Of a stretch of 6,429 nt of DNA, positions 4,997 through 6,429 are shown in pieces. The stretch lies in assembly GCA_021799325.1 (NCBI GenBank), contig JAJZAS010000089.1, positions 1 to 6,429 on the forward strand, written 5' to 3'. The position numbers were made by a program, and so were the translations under genes. The number at the start of each line of letters is the position of its first letter. Position 1 is the first letter of the stretch. The DNA comes from Bacillota bacterium. GTDB taxonomy: Bacteria > Bacillota > Bacilli > Alicyclobacillales > SLC66. The notes beneath the pieces are model-generated. The model was not told the origin of the DNA. It saw only the letters and a program-made list of their open reading frames with translations, and made no database searches.

Positions 4997-6429
4997 ATGA
5001 AAGAGTTTGCTTTCTTAAAAATGCTTGATCGCTTCAGAAAAGTATTTGAATCACTTGGTTGTGATTATCCGGTCATGAGAAAAATCATCCAGGTCAAGCT
5101 GACGATGGACGGGCGCAGGGTGCCGACGATCATGAACAGGGCACGCGCCAGAAAGCAAAGCGATTCTAGTGACAGTAACGCTTTTTTGAGATCGTTATGG
5201 ACCTATCTGATCATGGGGCTAATTCTCGTTCCTATTGTACTCATCAATCAAAATGCAATGTTTTCGATGAGCATTGCCACTGGGATTCTCATGTTTTTGG
5301 TGATGACATCCATGATTTCGGATTTTTCTGCGGTGCTCTTGGATATCAGGGATCGATTCATCATTGCCACCAAACCAGTAGATAAGCGAACCATCAATTT
5401 TGCGAGGACACTCCATATCATTTATTACCTAATGGTGTTGACAGGCGCGCTGGCGGGGCCATCGCTTATCGCTGCTCTGTACGCTCATGGCCTCTTGTTT
5501 TTTCTCGTTTATGTGCTTGAAGTGGTGCTTCTCGACCTGTTAATTCTGGTCATCACCGCACTTTTATACCTGTTGATTCTACGCTTTTTTGATGGTGAGC
5601 GATTGAAAGACATCATCAATTATTTTCAAATCATTCTCTCTTTCGCAGTGGTCATCGGCTATCAATTGGTAGGGCGATCGTTTTCGCTGATCAATATGCA
5701 TATTGAATTTCACGAAGCCTCCTGGCAATGGTTTATTCCTCCCTTTTGGTTTGGCGCTGCATTTCAGTGGTTGGAGTCAGGGAAGGCTACCGCTCAAACG
5801 ATGGGGATGGCGCTTGTCGCATTGGTGATACCGCTTGGGTTGTTTTATCTCTATATACGCTTGATGCCGTCTTTTGAAAAGCAGTTGCAAAAGCTGTCAG
5901 CAGAATCATCAAGGACCACTTCAAAACGTTACGGATGGATGACGTTGCTGATGAAATTGTTTACTTCCCGAAATCAGGAGCGTCATTTTTTCAAATTTGC
6001 TTTTTTAATGATGGCGCGAGAGCGAGACTTCAAGCTGAAAGTGTATCCATCGCTTGGATTTTCTGCGATTATTCCGTTCATCGTGATTTTAAGCCCGGTG
6101 TGGTCACAGGGAATACAGGTATTGTCTCACGGGAAATGGTATCTGTGGATCTACATGAGTGGGCTTGTCATTCCCACCGTGATGCTGATGTTAAGAAATT
6201 CCACTCAATACGGCGGATCTTGGGTGTATCTCGCGACTCCCATTAAAGAGTATTCTGCCATTTACAAAGGCACAATCAAGGCGGCGCTGATGAGACTGTA
6301 TCTGCCTGTTTTCCTGCTGCAGAGCATTGTGTTTCTCCTCCTTTTTGGTTGGCGTATCATACCAGATCTGATCGTCGTTTTTCTCAGCATGTGGTTGTAC
6401 GCTGTGATCACGTTTCGTATTAGTCGCAA
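4997..6429 (+). CDS. ABC exporter permease, multi-spanning, 3' end outside window
   Basis: The frame from ATG 4997 is open for 477 codons to the window end, with no stop. It begins 2 bases after the ATPase stop, so it is that ATPase's membrane partner. The first 65 residues are polar and basic (for example MDGRRV at 37-42 and a Ser/Asp stretch near 55-60). Hydrophobic segments follow at about 67-84, 90-110, 138-160, 164-195, 209-225, 268-288, 353-371, 382-400, 432-452 and 453-472. A large hydrophilic loop (about 289-350) is rich in charged residues and contains ARERDFKLKVYPSLGF (340-355), a pattern I associate with Bacillota exporter permeases. The helix pair near 90-160 with IATKPVDKRTINFART (123-138) looks like a distant copy of the pair near 382-450 with LATPIKEYSAIYKGTIK (412-428). 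The protein is already longer than EcsB (about 400 residues), so it is probably a different permease family. Substrate unknown. The true C-terminus and any further operon genes are not visible. Confidence 0.88.
   Translation, partial: MKEFAFLKMLDRFRKVFESLGCDYPVMRKIIQVKLTMDGRRVPTIMNRARARKQSDSSDSNAFLRSLWTYLIMGLILVPIVLINQNAMFSMSIATGILMFLVMTSMISDFSAVLLDIRDRFIIATKPVDKRTINFARTLHIIYYLMVLTGALAGPSLIAALYAHGLLFFLVYVLEVVLLDLLILVITALLYLLILRFFDGERLKDIINYFQIILSFAVVIGYQLVGRSFSLINMHIEFHEASWQWFIPPFWFGAAFQWLESGKATAQTMGMALVALVIPLGLFYLYIRLMPSFEKQLQKLSAESSRTTSKRYGWMTLLMKLFTSRNQERHFFKFAFLMMARERDFKLKVYPSLGFSAIIPFIVILSPVWSQGIQVLSHGKWYLWIYMSGLVIPTVMLMLRNSTQYGGSWVYLATPIKEYSAIYKGTIKAALMRLYLPVFLLQSIVFLLLFGWRIIPDLIVVFLSMWLYAVITFRISR

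Noticed and set aside
5935..6246. Plus-strand frame of 103 codons inside the permease region
   Set aside because: The permease frame is open throughout with membrane-like composition and a clear start; this one starts inside it without context.

Overview
The window carries five protein-coding genes, all on the + strand, and two of them run off the ends. The first gene encodes a HelD-type RNA polymerase recycling ATPase. This family is found in Gram-positive bacteria, and the sequence closely resembles the Bacillus type. Purine-rich Shine-Dalgarno sites, GTG/TTG starts, a secreted NodB-type deacetylase and an EcsA-like ABC ATPase also point to a Bacillota member, probably Bacillales or a relative such as Alicyclobacillaceae. 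The family-level placement is inference. GC content looks moderate by eye.

Layout: (1) positions 1-2271, helD, missing its 5' end; (2) 2272-2353, a short spacer with a possible hairpin that hides the ribosome binding site of the next gene; (3) 2354-3124, a membrane-targeted polysaccharide deacetylase with all five NodB motifs, closed by a strong intrinsic terminator at 3135-3162; (4) 3163-3315, a promoter and leader region with two TATAAT boxes and overlapping AGTGA inverted repeats; (5) 3316-4212, an EamA/DMT-family membrane transporter starting at TTG; (6) 4209-4994, an ABC exporter ATPase whose ATG overlaps the EamA stop codon (ATGA); (7) 4997-6429, a large ABC permease starting 2 bases after the ATPase stop and still open at the window end.

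How the genes fit together: eamA, the ATPase and the permease form one tightly packed, probably translationally coupled operon. The ATPase and permease should form one exporter of the EcsAB-like/ABC-2 kind with unknown substrate. The EamA protein is an independent carrier that is co-expressed with it. helD has no visible terminator before the deacetylase gene, so some read-through is possible, but the two functions (transcription recycling and envelope sugar modification) are not obviously linked.

I see no RNA genes, mobile elements, CRISPR arrays, prophage pieces or origins. This is mostly ordinary chromosomal sequence. The most useful points for a second look are the regulatory leaders at 2300-2357 and 3258-3293, the 12-base element they share, and the coupling of an EamA carrier to an ABC exporter.
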